This document shows, in pieces, positions 22,349 to 30,781 of a DNA stretch of 54,512 nucleotides. Position 1 is the stretch's first letter, and every line of letters begins with the position of its first letter. The DNA comes from Mediterraneibacter agrestimuris (GTDB lineage Bacteria > Bacillota > Clostridia > Lachnospirales > Lachnospiraceae): assembly GCF_943193195.1 (NCBI RefSeq), contig NZ_CALPDG010000024.1:1-54512 (forward strand), given 5' to 3'. A program made the translations under genes and the position numbers. Under the pieces are notes generated by a model, which worked only from the letters and a program-made list of their open reading frames with translations, made no database searches and was not told where the DNA came from.

Positions 22349-22378
22349 ATTATATCCATTATTTACCTACCATGTCAA
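22349..22378 (-). promoter_or_regulatory. Promoter of metY-cysK-rrf2
   Basis: TTGACA (22373-22378), 18-nt spacer, TATAAT (22349-22354); transcription start predicted near 22342. Confidence 0.85.
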
Positions 22379-22383
22379 TAGGT
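22365..22383 (-). promoter_or_regulatory. Rrf2-like operator overlapping the metY -35 box
   Basis: Plus-strand ACCTA-N9-TAGGT, with the -35 hexamer inside it; same motif as the copy at 22318-22335. Occupancy would block RNA polymerase. Confidence 0.6.
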
Positions 22384-22431
22384 ATTTCAAAATTCTTGTT
22401 CCATATCTCTGTTAATCGTTCCATATAAATA

Positions 22432-22456
22432 GCCCGAAGCCATAATGACTCCGGGC
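22432..22456 (-). terminator. Probable terminator of hsp20
   Basis: GCCCGGAG pairs with CTTCGGGC over a 9-nt loop, followed by a short T-rich tract, 35 nt after the hsp20 stop. Confidence 0.55.
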
Positions 22457-22490
22457 CAAATTCACATTACTATCATTTTATGAAAGGCAT

Positions 22491-22967
22491 TTATCCTTCA
22501 ATAGCAATATACTTTTTATCTTCTATCTGTGCTTTTTTCTCTTCCTGTTTTGGAATAGACAGTCTTAATACTCCACTTTCGTACTTCGCATGAATATCTT
22601 CCTGTCTGATATCCTCGCCCACATAGAACGATCTGCTCATACTGCCTACGTAACGTTCACGACGGACAAACCTTCCCGTCTTTTCTTCTTTTTCCTCTTT
22701 GTCGAGACCTTTCGCTGCATTGATCATCAAATATCCATTCTTCAGTTCTAGTGAAAGTTCCTCTTTCTTAAATCCCGGAAGATCGATATCCACTTCATAA
22801 TGATCATCCTGTTCTTTCACATCTGTTTTCATCATGTTTGCAGCATGACGACCATACAGTTTTTTCTGTGCTTTCTTCATTGCCCGATCATCAAATACCG
22901 GAAAATCAAAGAAATCATCAAAGAACTCGTCAAATAAATTTTCTCCAAAAATACTAGGTGTTAACAT
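22491..22967 (-). CDS. Small heat-shock protein, Hsp20/alpha-crystallin family
   Basis: 158 residues; ATP-independent holdase chaperone of the cytoplasm. The N-terminus 'MLTPSIFGENLFDEFFDDFF' is aromatic, as in family members. The alpha-crystallin domain spans ~45-140 with 'DHYEVDIDLPGFKKEELSLE' and 'YESGVLRLSIPK' (the GVL motif). ATG 22967 is 8 nt from GGAG; another ATG six bases earlier is too close. A perfect CIRCE element overlaps its promoter, so it is under HrcA heat-shock control. Confidence 0.93.
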   Translation of the reverse strand: MLTPSIFGENLFDEFFDDFFDFPVFDDRAMKKAQKKLYGRHAANMMKTDVKEQDDHYEVDIDLPGFKKEELSLELKNGYLMINAAKGLDKEEKEEKTGRFVRRERYVGSMSRSFYVGEDIRQEDIHAKYESGVLRLSIPKQEEKKAQIEDKKYIAIEG

Positions 22968-23062
22968 AATCATCGCTCCTTTTTCAAATTATATTTTGAA
23001 ACTGGGGATGTTTAGGAAGAATCATGAACTCGTGGTTCTTTCTTTCTCCTGTTTCTAATTAT

Positions 23063-23091
23063 GTTATAGCACCTTTGTTAGCACTCGTCAA
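23063..23091 (-). promoter_or_regulatory. hsp20 promoter
   Basis: TTGACG (23086-23091), 17-nt spacer, TATAAC (23063-23068). The -35 box lies inside the CIRCE element. Confidence 0.75.
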
Positions 23092-23104
23092 GCGTGAGTG
23101 CTAA
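23078..23104. promoter_or_regulatory. CIRCE element (HrcA operator)
   Basis: TTAGCACTC-N9-GAGTGCTAA with no mismatch to the consensus. It overlaps the hsp20 -35 region. HrcA represses such promoters until heat shock. Confidence 0.97.
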
Positions 23105-23172
23105 CATATTATGTGAATTTTTTGTGTCTTTTCAATCAAGATTGAGTGCCTCGATCTTTCCATTACTTCATT

Positions 23173-24753
23173 TTATTTTCCGCTATCACCATAGTTAGAT
23201 AGTACCCTTGCAGAAGGATCATTTACGTCGCATCCTTCCCACTCTTTGTTCGGCATCCAGAAATCTGCAACCATCTCAGCCTGACCCGGATAATACTTTT
23301 CAAAAATTTCTCTATATAATAAGGATTCTTTTGTAAATGGTCTGGCATGGGTATAGCTTTTACATCTTCTTTCAAATTCTGCATCTGTATATTGCTTTTG
23401 TGCATATTCCTTTAAATAATCAACCATGGAATGTCCAACAGCATCTGAAAATGCAGCTTTTTCTCTCCAAAGAATCTCATCCGGCAGATAACCACCCTGT
23501 TCAAACGCATGACGGAGCAGATATTTTCCTTTTCCATAAGTATTCAGCTTTAATTCCGGGTCTACTGCCATCACATATTTTACAAAATCCAGATCACCAA
23601 ACGGAACTCTTGCTTCCAGCGAGTTTACGGAGATACAACGGTCCGCACGGAGAACATCATACATATGAAGTTCATGGATTCGTTTCTGTGATTCCTCTTG
23701 AAAGGCTCTCGCATCCGGTGCAAAGTCCGTATATTTATAACCAAACAATTCATCAGAAATCTCACCGGTCAAAAGGACACGGATATCGGTCTGTTCATGG
23801 ATTGCCTTACACACCAGATACATACCCATGGATGCACGGATTGTGGTAATATCATAGGTTCCCAACAACTGAATGACTGTTTCCAGCGAAGAAAGCACTT
23901 CATCCGGTGTCATATAAACCTCTGTATGATCACTTCCAATATAATCTGCCACCTGTTTTGCATATTTTAAGTCAATGGCATCTTCACTCATACCAATCGC
24001 AAATGTCTTAATCCGTTCCTTACTTTTCTTTGCTGCAATCGCGCACACCAAAGAAGAATCCAGACCGCCGGAAAGCAGGAAGCCTACCTTTGCATCAGCT
24101 ACAAGACGTTTTTCCACGCCAGCCACAAGCTTATCATGAATACTCTTGCAGACTGTCTCCAGATCATCATGACAAACCGTATCTACTTTAGCAATGTCAC
24201 AGTAGCAGATAAACTGACCGCCCTTATAATAATGTCCCGGTGGAAACGGCATGATCTTCTCCGCAAGTCCTACCAGATTTTTCGCTTCACTGGCAAATAT
24301 AACAGCACCTTCTTTATCATATCCATAATACAATGGACGGATTCCAATCGGATCTCTTGCCGCGATAAATTCTCTTGCTTCCCCATCGTAGATGATGCAG
24401 GCAAACTCCGCATCAATCATGTCAAACATGTCTGTACCGTATTCCTGATATAACGGCAAAAGTATCTCGCAGTCCGATTCACTTTCAAATGTATATTTTA
24501 CTGACAGTTCTTCTTTCAGCTTCTCAAATCCATAAATTTCTCCATTACAGACCACATAACTGTTCCCATACTTAAATGGCTGCATACCGGATGGAGTTAA
24601 TCCCATGATTGATAATCTGTGGAATCCAAGAAGGCCATCACCTGTTTCAACCACACGTGTATCATCCGGACCTCTTGATATGGTCTTCTCAAATCCTTTC
24701 ATAAAAACATCAAAGGCAGCACTGCGGCTGCAATAACCCATAATAGAACACAT
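23173..24753 (-). CDS. asnB: Asparagine synthetase B (glutamine-hydrolysing)
   Basis: 526 residues. 'MCSIMGYCSRSAAF' supplies the N-terminal Cys nucleophile of the class II glutaminase domain (~1-190; 'VVCNGEIYGFEKLKEEL'). The synthetase domain has the PP-loop 'VGFLLSGGLDSSLVCAIAAKK' (key residues SGGLDSS) and 'LLTGEISDELFGYKYT'. It makes asparagine from aspartate, ATP and glutamine. The start follows GGAGG. The leader is an Asn-specific T-box. It lies downstream of amt, on the same strand, and adds another glutamine consumer to this locus. Confidence 0.95.
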   Translation of the reverse strand: MCSIMGYCSRSAAFDVFMKGFEKTISRGPDDTRVVETGDGLLGFHRLSIMGLTPSGMQPFKYGNSYVVCNGEIYGFEKLKEELSVKYTFESESDCEILLPLYQEYGTDMFDMIDAEFACIIYDGEAREFIAARDPIGIRPLYYGYDKEGAVIFASEAKNLVGLAEKIMPFPPGHYYKGGQFICYCDIAKVDTVCHDDLETVCKSIHDKLVAGVEKRLVADAKVGFLLSGGLDSSLVCAIAAKKSKERIKTFAIGMSEDAIDLKYAKQVADYIGSDHTEVYMTPDEVLSSLETVIQLLGTYDITTIRASMGMYLVCKAIHEQTDIRVLLTGEISDELFGYKYTDFAPDARAFQEESQKRIHELHMYDVLRADRCISVNSLEARVPFGDLDFVKYVMAVDPELKLNTYGKGKYLLRHAFEQGGYLPDEILWREKAAFSDAVGHSMVDYLKEYAQKQYTDAEFERRCKSYTHARPFTKESLLYREIFEKYYPGQAEMVADFWMPNKEWEGCDVNDPSARVLSNYGDSGK

Positions 24754-24764
24754 ATAAATCTACC

Positions 24765-25010
24765 TCCGTAAATCTAGTAATTCAGCATTCTATAGGGCAA
24801 GTGCTGTGCTCGCGGTGCCACCTATCTTTTGTCTCATTTCCAAACCTTTTCATGGTTCTGCCATTAACGCTTGACGTAACGTCGCACCTACTAAGGAAAT
24901 CCTGTTCGGATTGCAGCTTAAAAAGTGTTATTCATACAGGCTCTGCTGCGTGGCTCTCACTGTTCCACCTTCGCTGTAAGTGATCACCTGTACTACTTCT
25001 CTTTTCTCAA
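24765..25010 (-). promoter_or_regulatory. T-box leader, Asn-specific, of asnB
   Basis: The T-box core GGTGGCACCGC lies at 24812-24822. The flanking ATAGG (24821-24825) and CCTAT (24792-24796) form the antiterminator helix that holds the tRNA-acceptor bulge. The upstream arm has AGAGA-type elements and a candidate specifier AAC (24927-24929), matching tRNA-Asn. No clear terminator with a U-run follows the T-box, so control may act by masking the ribosome binding site. Uncharged tRNA-Asn would raise asnB expression. Confidence 0.85.
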
Positions 25011-25047
25011 ATGCCTTTACAATATTTAGTTTCTATCCATTCTGATT

Positions 25048-26763
25048 TTATTCTACGTCCTGAAGGGCATCAAATCCTTCTTCTCCGGTTCTTACCTTTA
25101 CAACATTTTCTACATCATAAACAAAGATTTTACCATCGCCGATATGTCCTGTGTAAAGTACCTTCTTCGCTGTTTCAATGACTTTACGAACCGGAACTGC
25201 ACTGACTACGATATCCACCTGTACTTTTGGAAGCAGATTTGCTTCGACCTGTACGCCTCGATAATACTCCGGCTTTCCTTTCTGCACACCGCATCCCAAA
25301 ACATGAGATACTGTCATACCGGTAATACCAAGCTTCATCATGGCATTTTTCAATGCTTCAAATTTAGATTCCTTACACACAATCTCAATCTTTGTAAACT
25401 TCGGAGTCCCTTCTTCAAAAGTCGGAACATTTTTAACCGGGATTGCTTCTGCCATCGGTGCATCGCCCGTCACCATAACCGGCATAACCTCATCCTCTGC
25501 TGTAACTGTATCCGGAAGCATTGCAAAACCTGCATATGCTGTTAATAAACCATGTTCAGATACATCAAGTCCTGCAATTTCATCTTCTGCGTCAGCACGA
25601 AGACCAATCGTATATTTGATCGCTAAAAATACAATCGTGATAATAACCGCAACATATGCTGCTACAGAAAGAACACCTGCCACCTGAACTCCAAGGAAGT
25701 GTAAGCCGCCTCCATAGAAAAGCCCTGCTTCTGTTGTTACACCTGTTGCAAATAATCCTGTAAGGATTGTTCCGGTTGCACCACATACACAATGAACAGA
25801 TACAGCACCAACCGGGTCATCAATTTTTGCAATCTTATCAAAAAATTCAACGGATAATACAACTAAAACACCGCATACAACACCGATTACGGCTGCACCA
25901 ACCGGACTTACTGCATCACAGCCTGCCGTAATACCAACGAGTCCTGCCAATGCTGCATTGTATGTCATGGAAACATCCGGCTTTTTATAACGAAGCCATG
26001 TGAAGATTAAAGTTGTACAGCAAGCTACCGCAGCTTCCATATTTGTGTTGAAAAATACTCTTCCTGCTGTTTCCATCAAAGCATCGCTGTCCATACCTAC
26101 AGTAGATGCACCATTGAAGCCAAACCAACAGAACCAGAGGATAAATACACCAAGTGCTGCAAAAGTAAGATTATGTCCGAGGATAGCTCGTGGTTTTCCA
26201 TCTTTACCATATTTTCCGATACGAGGTCCTAAAATTTTGGCTCCGATCAATGCACAGATACCGCCTACCATATGTACGGCTGTAGAACCTGCAAAATCAT
26301 GAAAGCCCATCTGTGAAAGCCATCCTCCGCCCCAAATCCAGTGCCCTGAAATCGGGTAGATTAAAAGAGAAATCGCTGCTGAATAAATGCAGTATGCACT
26401 GAATTTTGTTCTCTCAGCCATTGCTCCGGACACGATTGTTGCAGATGTCGCACAAAAAACAGTCTGGAAGATTGCAAATGCCCATAACGGAACCCCCGCC
26501 GGCAAAATGTGACTGTAATCTCCACGAATCAATGGATCAAAGGTTCCTATGATCGCAGAGCCGCTGCCAAACATCAGCCCGAACCCTACCAGCCAAAAGG
26601 CTGGTGTACCGATACAAAAATCCATCAGGTTCTTCATCAAAATATTTCCTGTATTCTTTGCTCTGGTAAATCCGGCTTCACACATGGAGAATCCCGCCTG
26701 CATGAAGAACACTAATGCTGCTCCAATCAATACCCAAATTGTGTTAACTGCACTGTAAGTCAT
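25048..26763 (-). CDS. amt: Ammonium channel fused to a P-II signal protein
   Basis: 571 residues. Residues ~1-410 are an Amt/MEP/Rh channel with about 11 membrane segments ('VLIGAALVFFMQAGFSMCEA', 'GHWIWGGGWLSQMGFHDFAG', 'FVLWFCWFGFNGAS'-like region). After a ~45-residue acidic linker, residues ~457-571 are a complete P-II (GlnK/GlnB) domain: 'KIEIVCKESKFEALKNAM', T-loop 'GVQKGKPEYYRGVQVEA', and 'TGHIGDGKIFVYDVENVVKV'. The usual uridylylated Tyr51 is replaced by Val. GlnK normally plugs Amt; here gate and sensor are one chain. It lies 100 nt downstream of glnN. ATG 26763 is spaced properly from AAGGA. Confidence 0.93.
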   Translation of the reverse strand: MTYSAVNTIWVLIGAALVFFMQAGFSMCEAGFTRAKNTGNILMKNLMDFCIGTPAFWLVGFGLMFGSGSAIIGTFDPLIRGDYSHILPAGVPLWAFAIFQTVFCATSATIVSGAMAERTKFSAYCIYSAAISLLIYPISGHWIWGGGWLSQMGFHDFAGSTAVHMVGGICALIGAKILGPRIGKYGKDGKPRAILGHNLTFAALGVFILWFCWFGFNGASTVGMDSDALMETAGRVFFNTNMEAAVACCTTLIFTWLRYKKPDVSMTYNAALAGLVGITAGCDAVSPVGAAVIGVVCGVLVVLSVEFFDKIAKIDDPVGAVSVHCVCGATGTILTGLFATGVTTEAGLFYGGGLHFLGVQVAGVLSVAAYVAVIITIVFLAIKYTIGLRADAEDEIAGLDVSEHGLLTAYAGFAMLPDTVTAEDEVMPVMVTGDAPMAEAIPVKNVPTFEEGTPKFTKIEIVCKESKFEALKNAMMKLGITGMTVSHVLGCGVQKGKPEYYRGVQVEANLLPKVQVDIVVSAVPVRKVIETAKKVLYTGHIGDGKIFVYDVENVVKVRTGEEGFDALQDVE

Positions 26764-26796
26764 AAACATTCCTTCTTTCTGTATTTTTTTATGCTC

Positions 26797-26866
26797 TAGA
26801 ATCTTCGATTCTATCGCTAACGTATCAGGTGAAAATACGCAAGCGTCCTTTCCTGCTGATACGTTA
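26797..26866 (-). other. Paired hairpins between glnN and amt
   Basis: TAACGTATCAG (overlapping the glnN stop) pairs perfectly with CTGATACGTTA over a 27-nt loop. A second hairpin, TAGAATC-GAA-GATTCTA, follows. Neither has a U-run, so they are not typical terminators; they may stabilise or process the glnN-amt transcript. Neither loop fits the ANTAR hexaloop rule. Confidence 0.5.
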
Positions 26867-28960
26867 TTTTACGCCAAACAGTAAATCGCCATAGGTTGGG
26901 AATGGCCAGTATTTTTTTGCTGTCATTGTTTCTGCCTCGTCACAGGCAACTCGGAGTTCACCCATTTTACTTAAGACAACATCACGAATCATATAAGATT
27001 CTGATTCAATGTCTCCGGCATCCTTAAGCTTCATCACTGCATCATCCAGTTCATCGGCTTTAACCGCAATCTGGTCTTCCAGTCTTGCCAGTTTCTTCAG
27101 CAGCCCCGCTTCATAACTACAGGAAATAGAAGCATCAACTGCTTTTTTCGCTGCTGCTGTATTGGCAAGCTCCAGTACATATGCACTTACCGCCGGAGCA
27201 ATCTCTGTTTTTGCCATATCAATCATGGTATTTGCCTCAATCAGCACTGTCTTGCAATAGTTTTCCAGCATAATCTCACATCTTGATTTCAGCTCAGCTT
27301 TAGAAAATACCTTATGGCCTGTCAGCATCTGTACATTCTTTTCATCCAGCAGGCGCGGCATACAATCCGGTGTTGTACGGTAGTTGAGAAGCCCTCTCTC
27401 TTCCGTTGCTTCCTTGATCCATGTATCATCGTAACCATTTCCGTTGAAAATGATATGCTTGTGGTCTTTGATGGTCTTTCGGATCATTTCATGTAATGCA
27501 TCTTCAAAGTTTTCCGCTTTTTCCAGTCTATCCGCATAAATTTTCAGGCTTTCTGCTACTGCGCTGTTCAGCATGATGTTTGCACATGCAATGCTGTTAG
27601 AAGAACCCAACATACGGAACTCAAATTTATTTCCGGTAAATGCAAAAGGTGATGTACGGTTACGGTCTGTAGTATCACGGTTGAATTTTGGAAGCACATC
27701 CACACCAAGCTTCATCTGTGCCTTTTTCGTTCCTGCGTATGGAGTATCCGTTTCAATCGCTTCAAGCACCGCATTTAATTCATCTCCAAGGAAAATAGAT
27801 ACCACTGCCGGAGGTGCTTCATTCGCACCAAGTCTGTGGTCATTTCCTGCTGTTGCAACAGAAAGGCGGAGCAGATCCTGATAATCGTCCACTGCTTTGA
27901 TCACTGCACACAGGAATAATAAAAACTGTGCATTTTCATACGGTGTCTCTCCCGGAGATAACAGATTCACGCCTTTATCTGTCGCAAGAGACCAGTTATT
28001 ATGTTTTCCACTACCGTTTACTCCGGCAAATGGCTTTTCATGAAGCAGACATACAAGTCCATGCTTTGCTGCCACTTTCTGCATGATCTCCATGGTTAAC
28101 TGGTTATGGTCTGTCGCAATATTTGTTGTCGTATAAATAGGGGCAAGCTCATGCTGTGCCGGAGCCACTTCATTATGTTCTGTCTTAGCCAGAATTCCCA
28201 GTTTCCAGAGTTCCTCATTCAGTTCTTCCATATAAGCCGCAACTCTTGGCTTAATCACGCCAAAGTAGTGATCATCCATCTCCTGTCCCTTTGGCGGCTT
28301 CGCACCAAAAAGAGTGCGTCCTGTAAATCGAAGATCTTTTCTCTGTTCATACATTTCCTTTGTAATGAGGAAATATTCCTGTTCCGGTCCTACCGATGTA
28401 CGGACACATTTCACATCATCATTTCCAAACAGATGAAGAATACGAAGCGCCTGCTTATTCAAAGCTTCCATAGAACGAAGCAACGGAGTTTTTTTATCCA
28501 GTGCCTCTCCGCCATAGGAACAGAACGCTGTAGGAATACATAATGTTTTCCCTTTGATAAACGCATAAGAGGTAGGATCCCATGCTGTATATCCTCTTGC
28601 CTCAAAAGTAGCCCGAAGTCCTCCAGATGGGAAAGAAGATGCATCCGGTTCGCCTTTGATCAGTTCCTTTCCGGAGAATTCCATAATCACGCCGCCGTCC
28701 GGGGATGGAGAAATGAAGCTGTCATGCTTTTCTGCTGTTACGCCGGTAAGAGGCTGGAACCAGTGTGTATAGTGAGTAGCTCCATTTGCAACTGCCCAGT
28801 CTTTCATAGCTGCTGCAACTGCATTGGCCACGCTAATATCAAGCTTTGCACCTTCGTCAATGGTTTTTCTCAAAGATTGATAAACCTTTGCTGACAAATT
28901 TGCTTTCATCACTCTGTCGTCAAAAACTTTACATCCAAAAAATTCTGAAACATTCTTCAT
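26864..28960 (-). CDS. glnN: Glutamine synthetase, type III
   Basis: 698 residues, the size of GSIII (about 700), far longer than GSI. It makes glutamine from glutamate, ammonia and ATP. '[19 protein letters not shown]' at the N-terminus and '[16 protein letters not shown]', '[19 protein letters not shown]' and '[20 protein letters not shown]' are GSIII segments. ATG 28960 follows GGAAGGAG. The gene has a strong promoter and two consecutive ANTAR-type attenuators in its ~220-nt leader. It is followed by amt-PII, so ammonium uptake and fixation are encoded together. A second, type I enzyme is encoded at 46065. Confidence 0.96.
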   Translation of the reverse strand: MKNVSEFFGCKVFDDRVMKANLSAKVYQSLRKTIDEGAKLDISVANAVAAAMKDWAVANGATHYTHWFQPLTGVTAEKHDSFISPSPDGGVIMEFSGKELIKGEPDASSFPSGGLRATFEARGYTAWDPTSYAFIKGKTLCIPTAFCSYGGEALDKKTPLLRSMEALNKQALRILHLFGNDDVKCVRTSVGPEQEYFLITKEMYEQRKDLRFTGRTLFGAKPPKGQEMDDHYFGVIKPRVAAYMEELNEELWKLGILAKTEHNEVAPAQHELAPIYTTTNIATDHNQLTMEIMQKVAAKHGLVCLLHEKPFAGVNGSGKHNNWSLATDKGVNLLSPGETPYENAQFLLFLCAVIKAVDDYQDLLRLSVATAGNDHRLGANEAPPAVVSIFLGDELNAVLEAIETDTPYAGTKKAQMKLGVDVLPKFNRDTTDRNRTSPFAFTGNKFEFRMLGSSNSIACANIMLNSAVAESLKIYADRLEKAENFEDALHEMIRKTIKDHKHIIFNGNGYDDTWIKEATEERGLLNYRTTPDCMPRLLDEKNVQMLTGHKVFSKAELKSRCEIMLENYCKTVLIEANTMIDMAKTEIAPAVSAYVLELANTAAAKKAVDASISCSYEAGLLKKLARLEDQIAVKADELDDAVMKLKDAGDIESESYMIRDVVLSKMGELRVACDEAETMTAKKYWPFPTYGDLLFGVK

Positions 28961-28987
28961 AATGTCACTCCTTCCAATTTGAAAATA

Positions 28988-29093
28988 AAAAGGCAAGGTT
29001 GTCTTTCATGGTACTTTTCCCTGCACCTGCAGAACCTGCCACCGGCAGCTTCCTACGGATGCTTTAGCAACACTCAAGACGCCCTTGCCTTTT
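28988..29093 (-). terminator. Second leader attenuator of glnN with a 70-nt structured insert
   Basis: The 5' arm 29076-29093 pairs with 28988-29005 (11 bp, two mismatches, 5 bp) and a U-rich tract follows, so this is terminator-like. The 70-nt interior (29006-29075) is GC-rich compared with its surroundings and can form local hairpins such as CUGCC-GGU-GGCAG and UUCUGC-AGGU-GCAGGG. The 5' arm also forms an ANTAR hexaloop hairpin. The interior is not explained by any riboswitch class I recognise. Confidence 0.65.
29076..29091 (-). promoter_or_regulatory. ANTAR-type hexaloop hairpin 2, glnN leader
   Basis: AAGGC-AAGGGC-GUCUU: 5-bp stem closed by C-G, hexaloop with A1 and G4. It overlaps the 5' arm of the second attenuator, 63 nt downstream of hairpin 1. 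Confidence 0.65.
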
Positions 29094-29125
29094 GAATCAA
29101 ATTGCATCTATTTTGATTTTATAAA

Positions 29126-29166
29126 GTAAAAAGCGCCTCTGAGAATTTCATCTCAAAGACGCCTTT
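29126..29166 (-). terminator. First leader terminator of glnN
   Basis: A 16-bp stem (29151-29166 with 29129-29144; four G-U pairs) with loop UGAAAU, followed by UUUUU interrupted by AC. It overlaps ANTAR hairpin 1. It lies only 34 nt past the MATE stop, but downstream of the glnN promoter, so it acts on glnN. Confidence 0.75.
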
Positions 29167-29172
29167 GCCTTT
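29155..29172 (-). promoter_or_regulatory. ANTAR-type hexaloop hairpin 1, glnN leader
   Basis: AAAGGC-AAAGGC-GUCUUU, identical to the purC hairpin, starting at about +4 of the RNA. Its 3' half is the 5' arm of the terminator. Confidence 0.7.
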
Positions 29173-29181
29173 ACGTGTTGG

Positions 29182-29210
29182 ATAATACACCCGGAAAAAT
29201 CATTTGTCAA
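29182..29210 (-). promoter_or_regulatory. glnN promoter
   Basis: TTGACA (29205-29210), 17-nt spacer, TATTAT (29182-29187), 9 nt before the ANTAR hairpin. The spacer overlaps the stop codon of the MATE gene. Confidence 0.85.
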
Positions 29211-30582
29211 TCCCTTTTTTTAATTTTTCACTCATCCTTTTTCCCGACTCGACTTTTTCCAGGTCATTCCATCTGCCGGATTTATAGAACGCCAGAGAAA
29301 GTATAACTGCAACAATCCAGCCTATTGGCCATGCACACCAAATGCCTGTGGTTCCCAAAATTGTTCGAGATAACAGGACAGCAATTCCAACTCTCAAAAT
29401 CAGATCCAGAAAGGTTGTAACCATAAATTTTCCCATCATTCCGGCTCCACGCAGTATGCCATCAGCAACAAACTTCATAGAAATCACAAAATAAAACGGG
29501 GACAGAATCCTCAAGAATTCGATACCTGTTTGAAGCGTCAATGCAGTCGGTTCATCAATAAAAGCATACAAAACCCATTTTCCCGCAAAGAAATAAAGCA
29601 CAAACAGCGATGCGCTAAGCATCCAGACCATCTTAATCCCTGCCTTGAACCCTTCCCGTATACGTGGCAGCTTCCCAGCTCCGATATTCTGCGCCGTATA
29701 ATTTGAAATACCATTTCCAAGGGTTGTAAATGAAGTGATTACAAGGTTATTAAGCTTTACCGCTGCTGAATATCCAGCCATAACACTCGGACCAAATCCG
29801 TTAATTGTTCCCTGAATGATAATATTGCCCACAGAGATAAAACTCTACTGTAAAATACTCGGAACTGCAACTGTCATAATTCTTTTTAGAATATCAAATG
29901 AAAATAATGGAATCCTGTCTGTTTCTATTCCTTTCAATCTTCGAAAGACAACAAAAACAGCAAGTACACAGCTAACTCCCTGACACAGAAAAGTTGCCCA
30001 GGCAACCCCTGCTACTCCCATATGAAAAACTGTAACGAACAGGATATCCACAGCAATATTCGATGTGGATGAAGCTGCCAGAAAATAAAAGGGTGTTTTG
30101 GAGTCTCCCAATGCTGAGAAAATTCCCGTTGCGATATTATAAAAAAAGACAAACGGAAGCCCTAAAATATAAATATCCAGATATATTTTAGAATCACCAA
30201 GCAATTCTTCCGGTGTATTGATCATTCCAAGCAATGAATCGCAAAAAAGCAGACCGCAAACCATTAGAACAATACATATCATTGCACTGGTAATCATCGC
30301 TGTATAAACAGCAGTCTTCATATTTTCGTATCTTCTCGCTCCAAAGAACTGTGACACAATAACAGAACACCCCATGTTGCAGCCGAAGGCAAATGCTATA
30401 AATATCAGCGTAATCTCATAACTATTCCCTACTGCTGCCAGTGCATTTTCACCTATAAACTTTCCTGCAACAAAACTGTCTGCAATATTATAAAGCTGCT
30501 GGAATACGATGCTTCCAAACAAAGGCATACAAAATTTCCATAATACAGCTTCGGGCTTACCTACGGTTAAATCATTCATCAT
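29200..30582 (-). pseudogene. MATE-family multidrug/sodium exporter with an in-frame TAG
   Basis: Two adjoining pieces in the same frame together make a ~460-codon MATE transporter with about 12 membrane segments. The first ends '...TVAVPSILQ' at a TAG (29845-29847). The frame then continues 'SFISVGNIIIQGTINGFGPS', as expected for the middle of a MatE protein. A CAG-to-TAG change explains it, since homologs commonly read ILQQSF here. Without suppression only the first half is made. MATE proteins export cationic drugs or metabolites with Na+ or H+. The gene has its own promoter and an ANTAR-type attenuator, so it appears part of the glutamine regulon; the reason is unknown. Confidence 0.88.
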
Positions 30583-30652
30583 AACCTCTCCTCACGCTCC
30601 TTTCTTCTGACTGTACAGATGACGCTTTGTCATCTTTTGAGGATTACAACGC

Positions 30653-30710
30653 AAAAAAGGCAAAAACACCTTTTATGCGATTTTTCTATCACATCAAAGA
30701 CGCCCTTGCC
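30653..30710 (-). terminator. Leader terminator of the MATE gene
   Basis: A 22-bp stem (30689-30710 with 30659-30680; one mismatch, several G-U pairs) with an 8-nt loop and UUUUUU. It lies downstream of the MATE promoter and overlaps the ANTAR hairpin. Confidence 0.88.
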
Positions 30711-30713
30711 TTC
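30696..30713 (-). promoter_or_regulatory. ANTAR-type hexaloop hairpin, MATE leader
   Basis: GAAGGC-AAGGGC-GUCUUU: stem closed by C-G, hexaloop with A1 and G4. Same position relative to promoter and terminator as in purC and glnN. Confidence 0.68.
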
Positions 30714-30722
30714 CGAGGTTAG

Positions 30723-30751
30723 ATGATACATCTATAGAAATTAAATGTCAA
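30723..30751 (-). promoter_or_regulatory. Promoter of the MATE gene
   Basis: TTGACA (30746-30751), 17-nt spacer, TATCAT (30723-30728), 9 nt before the hairpin. Confidence 0.82.
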
Positions 30752-30781
30752 GCAACTTGAGTAAGTAAATTGATGTCTTCT

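Noticed and set aside
22484-23172. sHSP thermosensor (ROSE/FourU) in the hsp20 leader
   Set aside because: No U-rich element pairing with the ribosome binding site was evident; the CIRCE element already explains heat-shock control.
26797-26866. ANTAR site before amt
   Set aside because: The two hairpins there have loops of 27 and 3 nt; no stem with a hexaloop carrying A1 and G4 could be formed.
28985-29062. Walker-A-like string (AGSAGAGKST) when the glnN leader insert is translated on the minus strand
   Set aside because: The frame has a stop just upstream, no start site, and ends shortly after; there is no room for a P-loop protein. Treated as coincidence from a GC-rich structured RNA.
29009-29065. 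Small plus-strand ORF within the glnN leader insert
   Set aside because: It opens with ATG but has no ribosome binding site, and lies inside the interior of the attenuator on the opposite strand; more likely RNA structure than coding.
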